Part shown: positions 18,035 to 26,898 of the stretch, in pieces
Numbering within the stretch: position 1 is the stretch's first letter
How the letters are laid out: each line of letters begins with the position of its first letter
NCBI RefSeq assembly: GCF_900177295.1
Contig: NZ_FWZX01000009.1
Coordinates: forward strand, 1 to 64,000
Length of the DNA stretch: 64,000 nt
From: Tistlia consotensis USBA 355
GTDB taxonomy: Bacteria > Pseudomonadota > Alphaproteobacteria > Kiloniellales > DSM-21159
Reading direction: 5' to 3'
Notes under the pieces: generated by a model
Database searches by the model: none
Seen by the model: the letters and a program-made list of their open reading frames with translations, nothing else
Told to the model about the DNA's origin: nothing
Translations under genes and position numbers: made by a program

Positions 18035-18127
18035 TTATTATCTCGCCCCGTCACCCACCCGAAAGGAGTTCCCCGAGTGACCAGGCGTGATGTCGTAGCC
18101 TTATCGAGCGGCCGGAGAGGCGCTGGA

Positions 18128-18475
18128 ATGATCCGTCGCATGCTGCCCGGTGCATTCGCGGCGGCGGTCTTCGTGCTGCCGCTGGTCGTCGCCGGCCCGG
18201 CGGCGGCCGAGGAGGCGGCGCAGACCATTGTGATCAAGGACCACAAGTTCGAGCCGGCCACGGTCGAGGTGCCGGCCGGCAAACGGGTGAAGCTGGTGAT
18301 CGACAACCGGGACGGCACTCCGGAGGAGTTCGAGAGCAAGGACCTGCGGCGAGAGAAGGTGATTCCCGGCAATTCCAAGGGGAGCGTCTGGGTCGGTCCG
18401 CTGCCGAAGGGCGAGTACGCGTTCGTCGGCGAGTTCCACGAGGACACCGCCAAGGGCAGGCTGATCGCCAAGTGA
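18128..18475 (+). CDS. ftrB: FtrB-like periplasmic cupredoxin of the ferrous iron importer
   Basis: A 115-residue protein from ATG 18128 (GGAGAGG seven bases upstream). An upstream GTG at 18077 with AAGGAG is an equally possible start, adding 17 residues. A signal peptide ends GPAAA. The cupredoxin_1 domain then reads IVIKDHKFEPATVEVPAGKRVKLVIDN and lacks the cysteine ligand of type-1 copper sites, as in EfeO/FtrB domains. In Brucella and Bordetella FtrABCD this protein is thought to oxidise or pass on iron for the permease. It is first gene behind the Fur box. Confidence 0.87.
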   Translation: MIRRMLPGAFAAAVFVLPLVVAGPAAAEEAAQTIVIKDHKFEPATVEVPAGKRVKLVIDNRDGTPEEFESKDLRREKVIPGNSKGSVWVGPLPKGEYAFVGEFHEDTAKGRLIAK

Positions 18476-18498
18476 CGCGTGAGAGGTAGGGAACAGGC

Positions 18499-19338
18499 AT
18501 GGTCGGTTCCGCAGTCATCGTATTCCGCGAGGTCCTGGAAGCGGCGTTGATCGTCGCCATCGTGCTGGGGGCCACCCGCGGCGTCGTCGGCCGCGGCCGA
18601 TGGGTCGGCAGCGGCATCCTCGCGGGCCTCGTCGGGGCGTCGGTCGTCGCCGCTTTCGCGAGCGCCATTGCCGACGCGATGGCCGGCAGCGGGCAGGAGC
18701 TGTTCAACGCCGCCGTGCTGCTCGCCGCGGTCGCGATGCTGGCTTGGCACAACGCGTGGATGTCGGCGCACGGCAAGGCGATCGCGAGCGAGATGCGCCG
18801 GGTCGGGCACGACGTGACGGTTGGGGCGCGGCCGCTCGCGGCCCTCGGCCTGGTCACCGCGCTGGCGGTGCTGCGCGAGGGCTCCGAGACCGTGCTGTTC
18901 CTCTACAGCCTCGCCGCCTCGGGGGCGAACTGGTCCGCGACCTTCGCCGGCGCCGCCGTCGGGCTCGGCGCCGGCGCCCTCGTCGGCTGGCTGCTCTACC
19001 GCGGGCTGCTGGCGATCCCGCTCAGGCACTTCTTCACGGCGGTGTCCTGGATGGTGCTGCTGCTCGCCTCCGGCCTGGCGGCGACCGCCGCCGGCTTCCT
19101 CAACCAGGCCGGGCTGGTGCCGGCGCTCGGCTTCGATGTCTGGGACACCTCCGGGATCCTGGCGCAGGACAGCTGGCTCGGCATGCTGCTGCACATCCTG
19201 GTCGGCTACACCGACCGGCCGATGGGCATCCAGATCGCGTTCTACATCGCGGCGCTGCTCGGCATCCTGACGCTGATGCGCCTGGTCGGGAGGACTGCGC
19301 GCACCGAGGCCCTGGCCGAGGCGGGCGCCACGAACTGA
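18499..19338 (+). CDS. ftrC: FTR1-family iron permease (FtrC-like)
   Basis: A 279-residue protein with seven hydrophobic segments and two iron-binding REXXE-type motifs, R10-E-V-L-E14 in span 1 and R126-E-G-S-E in the middle. It moves iron through the inner membrane after oxidation by its periplasmic partners. The ftrD ATG overlaps its stop by one base, and ftrB lies 23 bases upstream. Confidence 0.92.
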   Translation: MVGSAVIVFREVLEAALIVAIVLGATRGVVGRGRWVGSGILAGLVGASVVAAFASAIADAMAGSGQELFNAAVLLAAVAMLAWHNAWMSAHGKAIASEMRRVGHDVTVGARPLAALGLVTALAVLREGSETVLFLYSLAASGANWSATFAGAAVGLGAGALVGWLLYRGLLAIPLRHFFTAVSWMVLLLASGLAATAAGFLNQAGLVPALGFDVWDTSGILAQDSWLGMLLHILVGYTDRPMGIQIAFYIAALLGILTLMRLVGRTARTEALAEAGATN

Positions 19339-20723
19339 TGGCCTGTGAAGCCGCAAGCGTGAAGCCGCCCCGTGCCGGCGGATGGGCTTGGCGTGTGGAG
19401 CGCGCGGCGGTGGCCGTGCGCCCTCACCTGCCGTTCGTGCATGCGGCCATGTTCGTCGGCTTCACGATGCTCGTCGCCGGTCCTGTCGTGTTGCCGGCCA
19501 GCGAATTCGCGGCCGCGCTCGGCGACGCCGCGCGGACCCTGATCTGGACGCTCTGGTTCCCACTGGTGTTCCTGTCCGTGCTGCTGACCGGGCGGAGCTG
19601 GTGTGGCGTGCTGTGCCCGATGGGAGCGGCCTCGGAGTGGATGAACCGCATCGGGCCGAAGCGGCCGGTGCCCGGCTGGCTGCGCTGGGAGGGCACGCCG
19701 ATCGTGAGCTTCCTCCTGGTCACCATCCTCGGCCATACGGTCGGCGTGCGCGACTACCCGTCGGCCATCCTCGAGATCTTCGGCACGACCCTGCTGGCGG
19801 CGCTCGTCGTCGGCTTCTTCTATGGCCAGGGCCGGAAGAAGCGGGTCTGGTGCCGGCACGTCTGCCCGATCGGTCTGCTGCTCGGCGTGTTCTCCCGCCT
19901 CGGCGCCGTCGACCTGGTGCCGAAGCGCCTGAAGCCCGACGGCGACGGCTACGACAGCCGCGGCCTGTGCCCGACGATGATCGACCTGGGGCGCAAGACC
20001 GAAAGCCGGCACTGCGTGATGTGCGCCCGCTGCGTCCACCCGGAGAAGCGGGGCGGGCTGGCGCTCAGGTTCCGCGCGCCGGGGGCCGAGGTCGCGGACA
20101 TCGCCCGCCACCATCCCTCGCCCTCCGAGATCTGGTTCCTGTTCCTCGGCACCGGCGTGTCGCTCGGCGGCTTCCTTTGGCTGGTGCTGCCGGAGTACCA
20201 GGGCCTGCGCTTCGCGCTGGTCAGCTGGATCATCGACAACGGCTACACGTGGCTCGGCGAGCCGGGGCCGGCGTGGCTGGTCTCGGTGCATCCCGAGGCC
20301 CGGGAGGTCTTCACCTGGCTCGACTTCTTCCTGATCTCGGGCTGGATGGTCGCGGTGATGCTGTCGCTGACGGCGGTGCTCGCGGTATTGCAGGCGGCTG
20401 CCGCGTGGCTCGCCGGACGGCTCGGCGCCGCCGGTGGCTTTCGCGAGCGCTTCGTGGCTCTCAGCTATCAGCTGACGCCGCCGGCCATGGTCTCGCTGCT
20501 GCTCGGCCTCGGCATCGACCTGTTCAAGCTGGTGCCCGCGGGCGCCGCGGCGCCGGTGAAGATCGCCGCACTGGCGATCGCCGTTGCCTGGGGCGCCTGG
20601 CTCGGCCGGCGCATCCTCGGCCGCATGGGCCTCGCCGGCAGTCGCGCCGCGCTCGCCATGGTGCCCGGCCTCGCCGCCGGCCTGTCGGTCGCCGCGGCGT
20701 GGTGGCCGGCCGTGGTTGGGTGA
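19338..20723 (+). CDS. ftrD: FtrD-like polyferredoxin (NapH/RnfB-type membrane 4Fe-4S protein)
   Basis: A 461-residue membrane protein with about eight spans and cysteine clusters of the NapH/CcoG family: SWCGVLCPMGAASEW, VWCRHVCPIGLLLG and RHCVMCARCVHP. FtrD is proposed to carry electrons away from or to the iron-oxidising partners. The third cluster is short of a classic CxxCxxCxxxCP. The ATG at 19338 overlaps the ftrC stop. Confidence 0.88.
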   Translation: MACEAASVKPPRAGGWAWRVERAAVAVRPHLPFVHAAMFVGFTMLVAGPVVLPASEFAAALGDAARTLIWTLWFPLVFLSVLLTGRSWCGVLCPMGAASEWMNRIGPKRPVPGWLRWEGTPIVSFLLVTILGHTVGVRDYPSAILEIFGTTLLAALVVGFFYGQGRKKRVWCRHVCPIGLLLGVFSRLGAVDLVPKRLKPDGDGYDSRGLCPTMIDLGRKTESRHCVMCARCVHPEKRGGLALRFRAPGAEVADIARHHPSPSEIWFLFLGTGVSLGGFLWLVLPEYQGLRFALVSWIIDNGYTWLGEPGPAWLVSVHPEAREVFTWLDFFLISGWMVAVMLSLTAVLAVLQAAAAWLAGRLGAAGGFRERFVALSYQLTPPAMVSLLLGLGIDLFKLVPAGAAAPVKIAALAIAVAWGAWLGRRILGRMGLAGSRAALAMVPGLAAGLSVAAAWWPAVVG

Positions 20724-20792
20724 GTCTCCATTTTTTTTGGGGCCCGAGATGCGAGTGCGACAAAATATCATCCACAGAGAAAGGAGACGGAG

Positions 20793-21341
20793 ATGACCAC
20801 GATGCGAGCCGGCTTCCGGGCCGCGGTCATGGCTGGGGCACTGCTGGCGGCGGCGCTGGCGGTGCCGGCGACGGCGGCCGAGGTGTCGATCGGGGAAGCG
20901 GTGCAGAAGAATGGCCTCGAGGTCGGTGCAGTCTACCTGCAGCCGGTTGTAATGGCGCCGACGCTGGCCGGCATGACGCAGCCGACCGACGTGCACCTGG
21001 AGGCCGACGTCCGAGCCATGAGGGACAACCCCAACGGCTTCGGGCCGGGCGAGTGGGTGCCCTACCTCGGCGTCACCTATCACATCGCCAAGGTCGGATC
21101 GTCGTGGGAGTCCTCCGGCGCCTTCATGCCGATGGTCGCCGACGACGGGCCGCACTACGGTGCCAACGTCAAGCTCGACGGCCCGGGCAAGTACAGGCTG
21201 ACCTACCGCATCACGCCGCCCTCCTACCAGGGCTTCTACCGCCACACCGACGAGGAGACCGGCGTCGCCGAGTGGTGGCCGCCGTTCGACGCGAGCTGGG
21301 AGTTCGCCTTCGCCGGCGTCGGCAAGAAGGGCGCCTACTGA
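20793..21341 (+). CDS. ftrA: FtrA/P19-Tp34 family periplasmic iron-binding protein
   Basis: A 182-residue protein. A signal peptide (ends ATAA) is followed by the Tp34/P19 iron-transport domain with conserved metal contacts: an acidic residue in VGAVYLQPVVM, methionines in MAPTLAGM, and histidines in TDVHLEAD and FYRHTDEE. It binds ferrous iron and copper in the periplasm. AAGGAG before the ATG sets the start. The 70-base gap from ftrD has an eight-T run but no clear hairpin, so it is probably in the same operon. Confidence 0.92.
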   Translation: MTTMRAGFRAAVMAGALLAAALAVPATAAEVSIGEAVQKNGLEVGAVYLQPVVMAPTLAGMTQPTDVHLEADVRAMRDNPNGFGPGEWVPYLGVTYHIAKVGSSWESSGAFMPMVADDGPHYGANVKLDGPGKYRLTYRITPPSYQGFYRHTDEETGVAEWWPPFDASWEFAFAGVGKKGAY

Positions 21342-21686
21342 AACGCGGGCCATAGCACGGCGACCGCACCGGCCTCGGTCCGGTCTGGGCGGCGTCCTTC
21401 CCGGGCGGCGTTCGGCGCATCGAGACGGACGATGTGAAGCACGCCGAGCGACGGCCAGGAGTCAGATGGCCTCGCAAGAGGTCGAGATTGTGAGGTCCCG
21501 ATTGGCTCCGAATTTCGAGGGGGCCGCAACAGAGATGGCTGTGACGGCACCCATTCGCCGGGTGTCGCGTTCGCTTGTCGCGGCGGTCAGCTCTATCGAT
21601 CCTGAGCCGGAGTCATGTGACCTGTCGGAACCTGGATGGATCCGGCTGGGCACGATCCGGTCCAGGCCCCGCATCGACCCTGGCCA
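21342..21686. other. Intergenic stretch before a nested palindrome
   Basis: No convincing gene. An 89-codon frame from 21466 ends inside the repeat element and has no family resemblance, so it is not called. The stretch lies between convergent ftrA and arsR-rhodanese genes. Confidence 0.35.
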
Positions 21687-21782
21687 GAGCGTTTTCCGAT
21701 CGTACGGCATCACCGGCCCGCACCCCAAACCGTAGGTTTGGGGTGCGGGCCGGTGCCGATTCCGCTTCAGCGGAAAACGCTC
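21687..21782. repeat. Nested palindromic element (96 bp)
   Basis: Outer 12-bp perfect inverted repeats, GAGCGTTTTCCG (21687-21698) and its complement (21771-21782), enclose a 21-bp perfect inverted repeat (21711-21731 and 21735-21755) with a 3-base loop. The right arm supplies the last codons and stop of the ArsR-rhodanese gene. It may act as a terminator between convergent genes, or be a mobile palindromic (REP/MITE-like) unit. Confidence 0.75.
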
Positions 21783-22474
21783 TGCCCCGAGGCCCATGTC
21801 TCCACCGGCAGGCCGGCGGCCCGCCATTCCGGCAGACCGTCCTCCAGGCGCCGGACGCTGAAGCCGCGCGCCCTCAGCGCGGCAACGGCCTCGTAGGACA
21901 GGACGCAATACGGGCCCCGGCAGTACGCGACGATCTCCTGAGCTGGATCGATCTCCGCCAGACGGCTTTCCAACTCCAAGAGCGGAATGTTGATCGCGCC
22001 GGGGAGGTGCCCCAGCGCGTACTCGTCTGGCGGCCGGACGTCGAGCACCGTGACCAGACCGAGCCGGGACCGCTCGAGCAGTTCCTCGCGCGTTACCGGC
22101 TCATGCCCGTCGCGCTCGCTGAAGTAGCCGCGGATCAGCCGATCCACGGCCGCGACGTTGCGCTCCGCCACCGTGCCGAGTGTCCGCAGCAGATCGAGCG
22201 CCGCGTCGTCGGCGAGACGGTAGCGCACGAACTTGCCGTCGCGGCGCGCGGAGACCAGTCCCGCCCGCCGCAGCTGCTGCAGGTGTTGGGAGGCGTTGGC
22301 AACGGAAAGTCCCGTCCGTTCGGCGACGGCCTCGACGCCGCGCTCGCCCTGGGCGAGCTGCTCCAGGAGCTCCAGCCGGTGCGGATGGGCGATCGCCTTC
22401 GCGACCTCCGCGAGGGCCGAGAGAAGAACCTGCTTCGGGGTTTCCGATGTCACTTGACGGTGAGTCTCAATCAT
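21767..22474 (-). CDS. ArsR-family repressor with C-terminal rhodanese domain
   Basis: A 235-residue protein. The N-terminal ~115 residues form an ArsR winged helix (VEAVAERTGLSVANASQHLQQLRRAGLVSARRDGKFVRYRLAD) without any cysteine, so the usual metal or persulfide cysteines are absent. Residues ~125-230 form a rhodanese domain with the loop YCRGPYCVLSYEA. The two cysteines there are the likely sulfur-sensing or transfer site. It is divergent from the hydroxylase-rhodanese-DsrE-NifS operon across a dyad and probably represses it. No clear ribosome site precedes the ATG, and GTG 22453 is an alternative. The last residues come from a palindromic repeat. Confidence 0.9.
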   Translation of the reverse strand: MIETHRQVTSETPKQVLLSALAEVAKAIAHPHRLELLEQLAQGERGVEAVAERTGLSVANASQHLQQLRRAGLVSARRDGKFVRYRLADDAALDLLRTLGTVAERNVAAVDRLIRGYFSERDGHEPVTREELLERSRLGLVTVLDVRPPDEYALGHLPGAINIPLLELESRLAEIDPAQEIVAYCRGPYCVLSYEAVAALRARGFSVRRLEDGLPEWRAAGLPVETWASGQSVFR

Positions 22475-22492
22475 TCAATTATTCGATTGAAT
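22473..22492. promoter_or_regulatory. ArsR operator in the divergent promoter region
   Basis: ATTCAAT-N6-ATTGAAT, a perfect inverted repeat in an AT-rich patch that overlaps the start codon of the ArsR-rhodanese gene and lies 46 bases before the hydroxylase gene. Shape and place fit an ArsR/SmtB site. Confidence 0.65.
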
Positions 22493-22537
22493 ACAGGGTG
22501 CACCGGCATCCGTCAAGACCGATGACCTGGGAACTAA

Positions 22538-23392
22538 GTGTTGCTGACACATGAGCCGTTGATCCGCCTGGGCTTCTTCACCGGCGTGCTGGCGCTGATG
22601 GCCGGCTGGGAGCTGCTGGCGCCGCGCCGGCCCCAGGCAATCGGGCGCGACCTGCGCTGGCCGAGCAATCTCGGGATCGTCGTCCTCGACACGCTGCTGC
22701 TGCGGCTCGTCTTCCCGACCGCTGCCGTCGGCTTTGCGCTGCTCGCGGCGGAGCGCGGCTGGGGTCTGTTCAACGCGGTCGCGGTGCCCGAATGGCTGGC
22801 CGTGGTCGGCTCCGTGCTGATCCTCGACCTCGCGATCTACCTACAGCACGTGCTGTTCCATGCGGTGCCGGCATTCTGGCGGCTGCACCGCATGCACCAC
22901 GCCGACCTCGAGTTCGACGTTACCACCGGGCTGCGCTTCCATCCCTTCGAGATCCTCCTCTCGATGGGCATCAAGCTGGCCGTGGTCGCCCTGCTCGGCC
23001 CGCCGGCCGTCGCCGTCCTGATCTTCGAGGTGCTGCTGAACGCCACCTCCCTGTTCAACCACGGCAACGTGGGCATGCCGGCCGGTCTGGACCGGGCGCT
23101 GCGCTGGATCGTGGTGACCCCGGACATGCACCGGGTCCACCACTCCATCCTGCCGCACGAGACCAACAGCAACTTCGGCTTCAACCTGCCCTGGTGGGAC
23201 CGGCTGCTCGGCACCTACCGGGCCCAGCCCAGCGCCGGGCACGAGGCCATGACACTCGGCATCGAGCAGTTCCGGACCCCGCGCGATCTGTGGCTCGACC
23301 GGTTGCTGACACAGCCGTTCCGCGGCCCCGCATCGGGATATCCGATCAATCGCAGAGAAGAGAATGCCGATGACCTCCGACGCGCCAGCTGA
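22538..23392 (+). CDS. Sterol desaturase/fatty acid hydroxylase superfamily membrane protein
   Basis: A 284-residue protein with four hydrophobic spans and the three histidine boxes of the di-iron hydroxylase superfamily: LQHVLFH, RLHRMHHAD and DMHRVHHS, with a further histidine in SLFNHGN. It would oxidise a lipid or sterol-like substrate at the membrane. The start is uncertain: GTG 22538 or TTG 22541, with no strong ribosome site. It is first gene of the operon opposite the ArsR-rhodanese gene. Its last 29 bases overlap the DUF1499 gene. Confidence 0.87.
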   Translation: MLLTHEPLIRLGFFTGVLALMAGWELLAPRRPQAIGRDLRWPSNLGIVVLDTLLLRLVFPTAAVGFALLAAERGWGLFNAVAVPEWLAVVGSVLILDLAIYLQHVLFHAVPAFWRLHRMHHADLEFDVTTGLRFHPFEILLSMGIKLAVVALLGPPAVAVLIFEVLLNATSLFNHGNVGMPAGLDRALRWIVVTPDMHRVHHSILPHETNSNFGFNLPWWDRLLGTYRAQPSAGHEAMTLGIEQFRTPRDLWLDRLLTQPFRGPASGYPINRREENADDLRRAS

Positions 23393-24125
23393 CAGGAAGT
23401 CGCGATCCCGGATGGCGCTGCTCGGCTTCATCTGCGGACTGGGCGCCATCGCTGCTCTGGCGGCCTCCGCCGTCGGCTACCGGCTCGCTTGGTGGCCGGT
23501 GACGACGGCGCTGAGCCTCGCCGAATACGGCGCCTATGCAGCCGCCCTGGGCGTCGCCCTCTCGCTCGTCGGGCTGATCTCGGCGTCGCGCCGGTGCGTC
23601 AGACGTGGCGTCCCGCTCGGGCTGCTCGGCTTCGTCGCGGCCGTACCCGTCCTGGCCATGGCGGTGAGGTGGGAGTACGCGACGCGCCATTACCCGCCGA
23701 TCAATGACATCAGCACCGACACCGACGATCCGCCGATCTTCTGGGACATGCCCAACCCCAGCGAGTACCCGGGCGGGCGGGCCGCCGAGCTGCAGCATGT
23801 GGCCTATCCGGATCTGGGGACCCTCTTGCTGAGCATCACACGCGAGCGCGCCTTCACCCTCGCGCGGGAGATTGCGCAGGACAACGGCTGGGAGATCGTC
23901 GCCGAGGCCCCCGACGAGGGCCGCATCGAAGCCGTCGCCACCAGTCCGATCTACGGCTTCAAGGACGAGGTCGTCATCCGGATCGAATCCGCGGAGGGGA
24001 AGGCCGAGGTCGACCTGCGCTCCCGCTCACGCCTCGGGCGCATCGATCGCGGCGTGAACGCCGCACGCATCCGCGACTTCTGCGCGCAGCTGCGCGAACG
24101 AGCCTCGGAGGATCGGCAACCTTGA
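23364..24125 (+). CDS. DUF1499 membrane-anchored protein
   Basis: A 253-residue protein with three N-terminal hydrophobic segments (about 17-35, 45-68, 82-100), then a soluble DUF1499 domain starting at PPINDISTDTDDPPIFWD and ending near RIRDFCAQLRE. The biochemical role of the family is unknown. It starts inside the hydroxylase gene and its stop overlaps the next start (TTGA), so it is strongly coupled. Confidence 0.85.
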   Translation: MPMTSDAPADRKSRSRMALLGFICGLGAIAALAASAVGYRLAWWPVTTALSLAEYGAYAAALGVALSLVGLISASRRCVRRGVPLGLLGFVAAVPVLAMAVRWEYATRHYPPINDISTDTDDPPIFWDMPNPSEYPGGRAAELQHVAYPDLGTLLLSITRERAFTLAREIAQDNGWEIVAEAPDEGRIEAVATSPIYGFKDEVVIRIESAEGKAEVDLRSRSRLGRIDRGVNAARIRDFCAQLRERASEDRQP

Positions 24126-25192
24126 AACGATTGCGGACACAAGGCGCGGCGGGCAGCAGATTCGGGAGAAAGTCGAAGCCCCTGCGCCCAGTCGCCTGCA
24201 GTCTATTCCTGCTTCTCTCTGCCGGCGTCATCGTCGCCGTCGTCGGCGTCAAGCCCGACTGGCTCGAGCCGGCAGCGCTTGCTGGCCGCGTCGAGGAAGC
24301 CGGAATCTGGGCGCCGCTCATCTTTGTCGAGCTCTACGCGGCGGGCACGTTGCTGTTCCTGCCCGGCTCCGTCTTCGCGCTCGTCGCCGGCGCCCTCTTC
24401 GGGCCCGTCTGGGGGACGCTGCTGAACCTCGCCGGCGCGACCCTGGGAGCGTCGGGGGCTTTCCTGATTGCGCGGTATGTCGCTTCCGACTGGGTACGGG
24501 GCAGGACGGGTCCGCAGGCCGAGCGCTTCATCCGCGGCATCGAAGCCGAGGGCTGGCGCTTCGTCGCCTTCGTCCGCCTGGTCCCGCTGTTCCCCTTCAA
24601 CCTGACGAACTACGGGCTGGGGCTGACTCGGATTCCGTTGCTGCTGTATGTCGTCACCTCGCTGGTCTGCATGGCGCCTGGTGCCGTGGCCTACAGCTGG
24701 CTGGGCCACGCGGGGAGATCCGCACTTGCCGGCGACGCCTCGGCGATCCGCTACGGCCTCGCGGCCCTGGGTCTGCTGGCGGCCATCGCCTTCCTGCCGC
24801 GTCTCGGCCGGCGATTGCGCCGACGAGGACCGCGGTGGATCGAGGTCGACGAACTCGCGGACGGGTTGGCCGAGCGGCACCCGACGGTCGTCGACGTGCA
24901 CAGTCCCGACGAGTTCGTCGGTCCGCTCGGCCATATCGCGGGAGCGGTCAATCTGCCGCTGGGCGATCTGCCCGGCCGGATGGGTGGGATCAATGGCCCC
25001 GAGGACAGGCCGGTCATCCTGGTCTGCCGCACGGACAAGCGCTCGACGGACGCGGCGGCGTTGCTGCGCGAGGCCGGCTTCCGCGACCTGCGCGTGCTCC
25101 GCGGCGGCATGGAGGCGTGGAGCCGCGCCGGCCGGCCCATCGAGCAGGGAGCGCCGCGAGACCGATCGGCAGTCATTGGAGAAGGCCCATGA
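24122..25192 (+). CDS. VTT (TVP38/DedA-like) membrane protein fused to a rhodanese domain
   Basis: A 356-residue protein. Residues ~20-235 form a VTT membrane domain (LFLPGSVFALVAGALFGPVWGT; RLVPLFPFNLTNYGLGLTRI). Residues ~245-345 form a rhodanese domain (VVDVHSPDEFVGPLGHIAGAVNLPL) whose catalytic cysteine lies in LVCRTDKRSTDAA. The start is TTG overlapping the previous stop; the DsrE gene overlaps the end (ATGA). The layout suggests sulfur transfer at the membrane, but no substrate is known. Confidence 0.9.
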   Translation: MKRLRTQGAAGSRFGRKSKPLRPVACSLFLLLSAGVIVAVVGVKPDWLEPAALAGRVEEAGIWAPLIFVELYAAGTLLFLPGSVFALVAGALFGPVWGTLLNLAGATLGASGAFLIARYVASDWVRGRTGPQAERFIRGIEAEGWRFVAFVRLVPLFPFNLTNYGLGLTRIPLLLYVVTSLVCMAPGAVAYSWLGHAGRSALAGDASAIRYGLAALGLLAAIAFLPRLGRRLRRRGPRWIEVDELADGLAERHPTVVDVHSPDEFVGPLGHIAGAVNLPLGDLPGRMGGINGPEDRPVILVCRTDKRSTDAAALLREAGFRDLRVLRGGMEAWSRAGRPIEQGAPRDRSAVIGEGP

Positions 25193-25542
25193 GAACGCTG
25201 TTCATCGTCAACGACCCGCCCTACGGCAGCGAGCGCTGCTACAACGCCCTGCGGCTCGCCCATGCTCTGTTCAAGAACGACCCGGACGGCAAGGTCACCG
25301 TGTTCCTGATGGCCGACGCCGTGCTCGCCGCGAAGGCGGGCCAGAAGACACCGAACGGCTACTACAACGTAGAGCGCATGGTGAAACACGTCGTCACCGG
25401 CAAGGGCCGGGTGCTGCTGTGCGGCACTTGCATGGACGCGCGCGGCATCGCCGAGAGCGACCTGGTCGAAGGCGCGCAGCGCAGCACCATGGACGAGTTG
25501 GCATCGGCCACCATTGAAGCCGACAAGCTGCTGGTGTTCTAG
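25189..25542 (+). CDS. DsrE/DsrF-like sulfur-carrier family protein
   Basis: A 117-residue soluble protein with the DsrE fold (TLFIVNDPPYGSERCYNALRLAHAL, then VTVFLMADAV) and cysteines in RVLLCGTCMDARGI that could carry persulfide, plus one in SERCYN. DsrE-family proteins relay sulfur between rhodaneses and other enzymes. Translationally coupled to the VTT-rhodanese gene. Confidence 0.88.
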   Translation: MRTLFIVNDPPYGSERCYNALRLAHALFKNDPDGKVTVFLMADAVLAAKAGQKTPNGYYNVERMVKHVVTGKGRVLLCGTCMDARGIAESDLVEGAQRSTMDELASATIEADKLLVF

Positions 25543-25649
25543 TGGTCCGATGCCAATGGAAGGTTCCGTTCCCTTGGCTGGATCAGCCCACCAAATCAAC
25601 ACTAGCGCCGCCGGAAACAAGCAGACGAAACGGATAGGGAGGTCGTTCG

Positions 25650-26777
25650 GTGTCGCGGATCTACCTGGACCACAACGCCAGCACGCCGATTGATCCGAAG
25701 GTGGCCGCAGCGATGCGACCATACCTGGAGGAAGCGTTCGGCAACCCGTCGAGCGGCCATTGGGCGAGCCTGCCGGCGAAGGATGCCCTGGAGCGCGCCC
25801 GCGGCAAGGTCGCGGCCATGCTCGGATGCCGGTCCGACGAGATCGTGTTCACGAGCGGCGGCAGCGAAGCGAACAACCTGGCACTCAAGGGCACCTTCTT
25901 CGCCGGGCCCCGCGACGGCGCGCACATCGTCACCACGGCCGTCGAGCACCCGGCGATCCTGTCGCCCTGCCGGTTCCTCGAGCGGCTCGGCGCGGCCGTG
26001 ACCTACCTGCCGGTCGACGGCACCGGCCGCGTCGATCCCGACGACCTGCGCCGCGCGATCAGCTCGCGCACGATCCTGGTCAGCGTGATGCACGCGAACA
26101 ACGAGGTCGGCACGATCCAGCCGATCGAGGCGCTGGCGCAGGTCGCGCGTGAGCGCGGGGTCCCGTTCCACACGGACGCGGCGCAGTCGGTCGGCAAGAT
26201 CCCGGCGAAGGTGGACGATCTCGGGGTCGACCTGCTCAGCGTCGCCGGGCACAAGCTCTACGCGCCCAAGGGCATCGGCGCGCTCTATGTCCGGCGCGGG
26301 GTCGCGCTCGAGCCGCTGATCCACGGGGCGGGCCACGAGGGCGGCCGGCGAGCCGGAACCGAAAGCGCCCTGCTCGCTGCCGCTCTCGGCGAAGCCTGCG
26401 CGCTGGCCGCCGACCTCTCGGCCATGGACGGTGTGCGCCGGCTGCGGGACAGCTTCTGGGGCGGGCTGCGCGAGCGCTTCGGCTCCCGCGTCGTGCTCAA
26501 CGGCGACCCCGAACACCGCCTGCCCAACACGCTCAACGTCGCCTTCCCCGGCGTCGTGGGTAGCGAGCTCCTCGGTAAGCTCGACGGCATCGCCGCCTCG
26601 ACTGGCTCGGCCTGCCATGCCGGGCGAATCGAGCTGTCGCCGGTGCTGGCGGCGATGGGCATCGCGCCCGAGATCGGCATGGGCGCCATCCGTTTCAGTC
26701 TCGGCCGCCGGACGACGGCCGCGGAGATCGGCACGGTCCTGGAGCGGCTCACCGCCGCGCTCGTCCCGGCGTCGTGA
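25650..26777 (+). CDS. Cysteine desulfurase (NifS/IscS class V aminotransferase)
   Basis: A 375-residue PLP enzyme. The N-terminus YLDHNASTPIDPKV is typical. The PLP lysine lies in LLSVAGHKLYAPKGIGALY. The catalytic persulfide cysteine is in STGSACHAGRIELSPVL. It takes sulfur from cysteine as enzyme-bound persulfide. The GTG start has GGGAGG upstream. It lies 107 bases after the DsrE gene on the same strand, with no Fe-S scaffold gene beside it, suggesting sulfur supply to the rhodanese/DsrE chain rather than cluster building. Confidence 0.92.
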   Translation: MSRIYLDHNASTPIDPKVAAAMRPYLEEAFGNPSSGHWASLPAKDALERARGKVAAMLGCRSDEIVFTSGGSEANNLALKGTFFAGPRDGAHIVTTAVEHPAILSPCRFLERLGAAVTYLPVDGTGRVDPDDLRRAISSRTILVSVMHANNEVGTIQPIEALAQVARERGVPFHTDAAQSVGKIPAKVDDLGVDLLSVAGHKLYAPKGIGALYVRRGVALEPLIHGAGHEGGRRAGTESALLAAALGEACALAADLSAMDGVRRLRDSFWGGLRERFGSRVVLNGDPEHRLPNTLNVAFPGVVGSELLGKLDGIAASTGSACHAGRIELSPVLAAMGIAPEIGMGAIRFSLGRRTTAAEIGTVLERLTAALVPAS

Positions 26778-26898
26778 TGACGCACGCGCGACCGACAGGC
26801 GGATCCGACGAGGGCCGAGACCGACCGCCTGTTCCGGCTCAGCATCGCCGCTCGTCGCCGGAACCGGAACGTGCGACGCGCCTCGAGAGGAGGGCGGC

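Noticed and set aside
19242-21353. A 703-codon open frame on the minus strand
   Set aside because: It is antisense to ftrD and ftrA, which have clear families; its product is a low-complexity H/R/E-rich shadow typical of GC-rich DNA.
21466-21735. An 89-residue gene upstream of the nested palindrome
   Set aside because: No domain, no ribosome site, and its end is encoded by the repeat element.
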